Origin: Ancylobacter oerskovii
Lineage (GTDB): Bacteria; Pseudomonadota; Alphaproteobacteria; Rhizobiales; Xanthobacteraceae
Length of the DNA: 64,000 bases
NCBI RefSeq assembly: GCF_018390555.1
Contig: NZ_JAHBGB010000019.1
Location: 300,707 to 364,706, forward strand
Direction: 5' to 3'
Both the position numbers and the translations under genes were made by a program. Positions 63,622 through 64,000 of the stretch are shown piece by piece (within the stretch, counting starts at the first letter, position 1; each line of letters opens with the position of its first letter). The notes beneath the pieces were generated by a model. It had not been told where the DNA came from, did not search any database, and worked only from the letters and a program-made list of their open reading frames with translations.

Positions 63622-63683
63622 GACCTATCCACAGGGTTGTGGATAGGTCAGAAATGCTAACCTGTTGAAAGGTCAGCATTTCT
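63622..63683. repeat. Two adjacent strong hairpins, the first containing DnaA-box-like octamers
   Basis: Hairpin 1 is GACCTATCCACA / TGTGGATAGGTC (63622-63633 and 63638-63649, loop GGGT), a perfect 12-bp stem whose arms contain CTATCCACA, one base from the E. coli DnaA box TTATCCACA. Hairpin 2 is AGAAATGCT / AGCATTTCT (63650-63658 and 63675-63683) with an inner ACCT / AGGT. They abut directly, follow the DUF1737 stop, and precede TCTTCC, so termination is also possible. Confidence 0.6.
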
Positions 63684-63746
63684 TCCGTAGCGCTCTCGCC
63701 GAAGCCGTTTTGTCGCCGCCGCGTCATCTTTCTGAAAACGAGGCTG

Positions 63747-63775
63747 TTGACAGGGGAAACGGCCCCCCCTATAAC
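63747..63775 (+). promoter_or_regulatory. Near-consensus sigma70 promoter, possibly of an rRNA operon
   Basis: -35 TTGACA (6 of 6), a 17-bp spacer and -10 TATAAC (5 of 6), followed by the G+C-rich discriminator CCCCGCTC. This is the strongest promoter in the window. The motif arrangement, G+C-rich discriminator and long untranslated leader are typical of rRNA operons in Hyphomicrobiales. Confidence 0.8.
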
Positions 63776-63781
63776 CCCGCT

Positions 63782-64000
63782 CATCGACGGGGCGCGCCAC
63801 TGACGCGGTGCTGACGCTCCTCCGGTTGCTCCCGACAGAGACGAGGTCTTCGGACCGGCGGTCGCCGGCGGGAAAACTGTCGACGGTCTAAGGGTGTGAG
63901 TCCTTAGGTTGAGGGGTTCGGGTTCGAGCGGTTGTCTCGAATTCGGGCTTGACGGCCGAAAGGCCGGCGAATATAGAGCCGCTCCCGCCGACGAGCAAGT
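63782..64000 (+). other. Non-coding leader downstream of the strong promoter
   Basis: About 219 bp with no supported ORF and several short hairpins, such as CTAAGG / CCTTAG (63888-63907) and TTCGAG / CTCGAA (63923-63941), plus GGCCGAAAGGCC near 63953-63964. It reads like a structured rRNA leader. No 16S start or tRNA is visible before the window ends, so the downstream gene is unproven. Confidence 0.45.

Noticed and set aside
63880..63960. Possible tRNA in the leader, because of a GGTTCGAG-like stretch
   Set aside because: No acceptor stem, D-arm or anticodon arm could be paired around it, so it is kept as structured leader only.

Overview
This is a 64 kb stretch of a high-G+C (roughly 68-70 % by eye) alphaproteobacterial chromosome. 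Several groupings point to Hyphomicrobiales, and to something like Xanthobacteraceae by inference only: sdhCDAB, priA next to xerC, the mdh/sucA/sucB/lpd block, the DUF2849-cysI-DUF934-cysH operon, the alphaproteobacterial HNH protein, and Irr-type (ICE-like) operator candidates. I saw no tRNA gene, CRISPR array, transposase or prophage. Most of the window is ordinary chromosomal housekeeping.

Left part (1-18.2 kb). A YnfM-like MFS exporter, cut by the window edge, is divergent from a LysR regulator. A formylglycine-type sulfatase/phosphonate monoester hydrolase follows. The accessory highlight is next, a catecholate siderophore locus at about 4.2-18.2 kb. One forward operon encodes a siderophore-binding protein, a YncE-like beta-propeller, EntC, EntE, a stand-alone EntB isochorismatase, a separate aryl carrier protein, a one-module NRPS (C-A-T-TE) whose specificity residues read as serine exactly as in EntF, and EntA. 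Facing it are a FecCD-type permease and its ATPase. An IroE-like esterase is divergent from these. Together they would make 2,3-dihydroxybenzoate, join it to serine, import the ferric complex and hydrolyse it. No TonB-dependent receptor, PPTase, MbtH-like protein or dedicated exporter is in view. A possible Irr box lies upstream of the operon.

Middle (18.3-46 kb). The order is dsbB, an HNH endonuclease, two serine hydrolases, an M23 peptidase, sdhCDAB with a clear terminator, gluQ, a periplasmic glycerophosphodiester phosphodiesterase, an AEC transporter with a small partner gene, priA/xerC, a VOC protein, a 41-residue secreted peptide, and then lpd, sucB, sucA and mdh without sucCD. DUF1003 and zapE follow. 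Palindromic G+C-rich intergenic repeats recur in the gaps.

Right part (46-64 kb). It holds a GNAT protein, an MscS/DUF3772 channel, a CAP-domain lipoprotein, a CobW-type GTPase beside a D-Ala-D-Ala carboxypeptidase, a lone HisE-like protein and a DedA protein. Sulfate assimilation follows in two operons: sbp-cysT-cysW without cysA, and DUF2849-cysI-DUF934-cysH. A FAD amine oxidase, DUF429, a CitE-like CoA lyase and a DUF1737 protein come next. The window ends with two strong hairpins and a near-consensus sigma70 promoter with a long non-coding leader, which may be the start of an rRNA operon.
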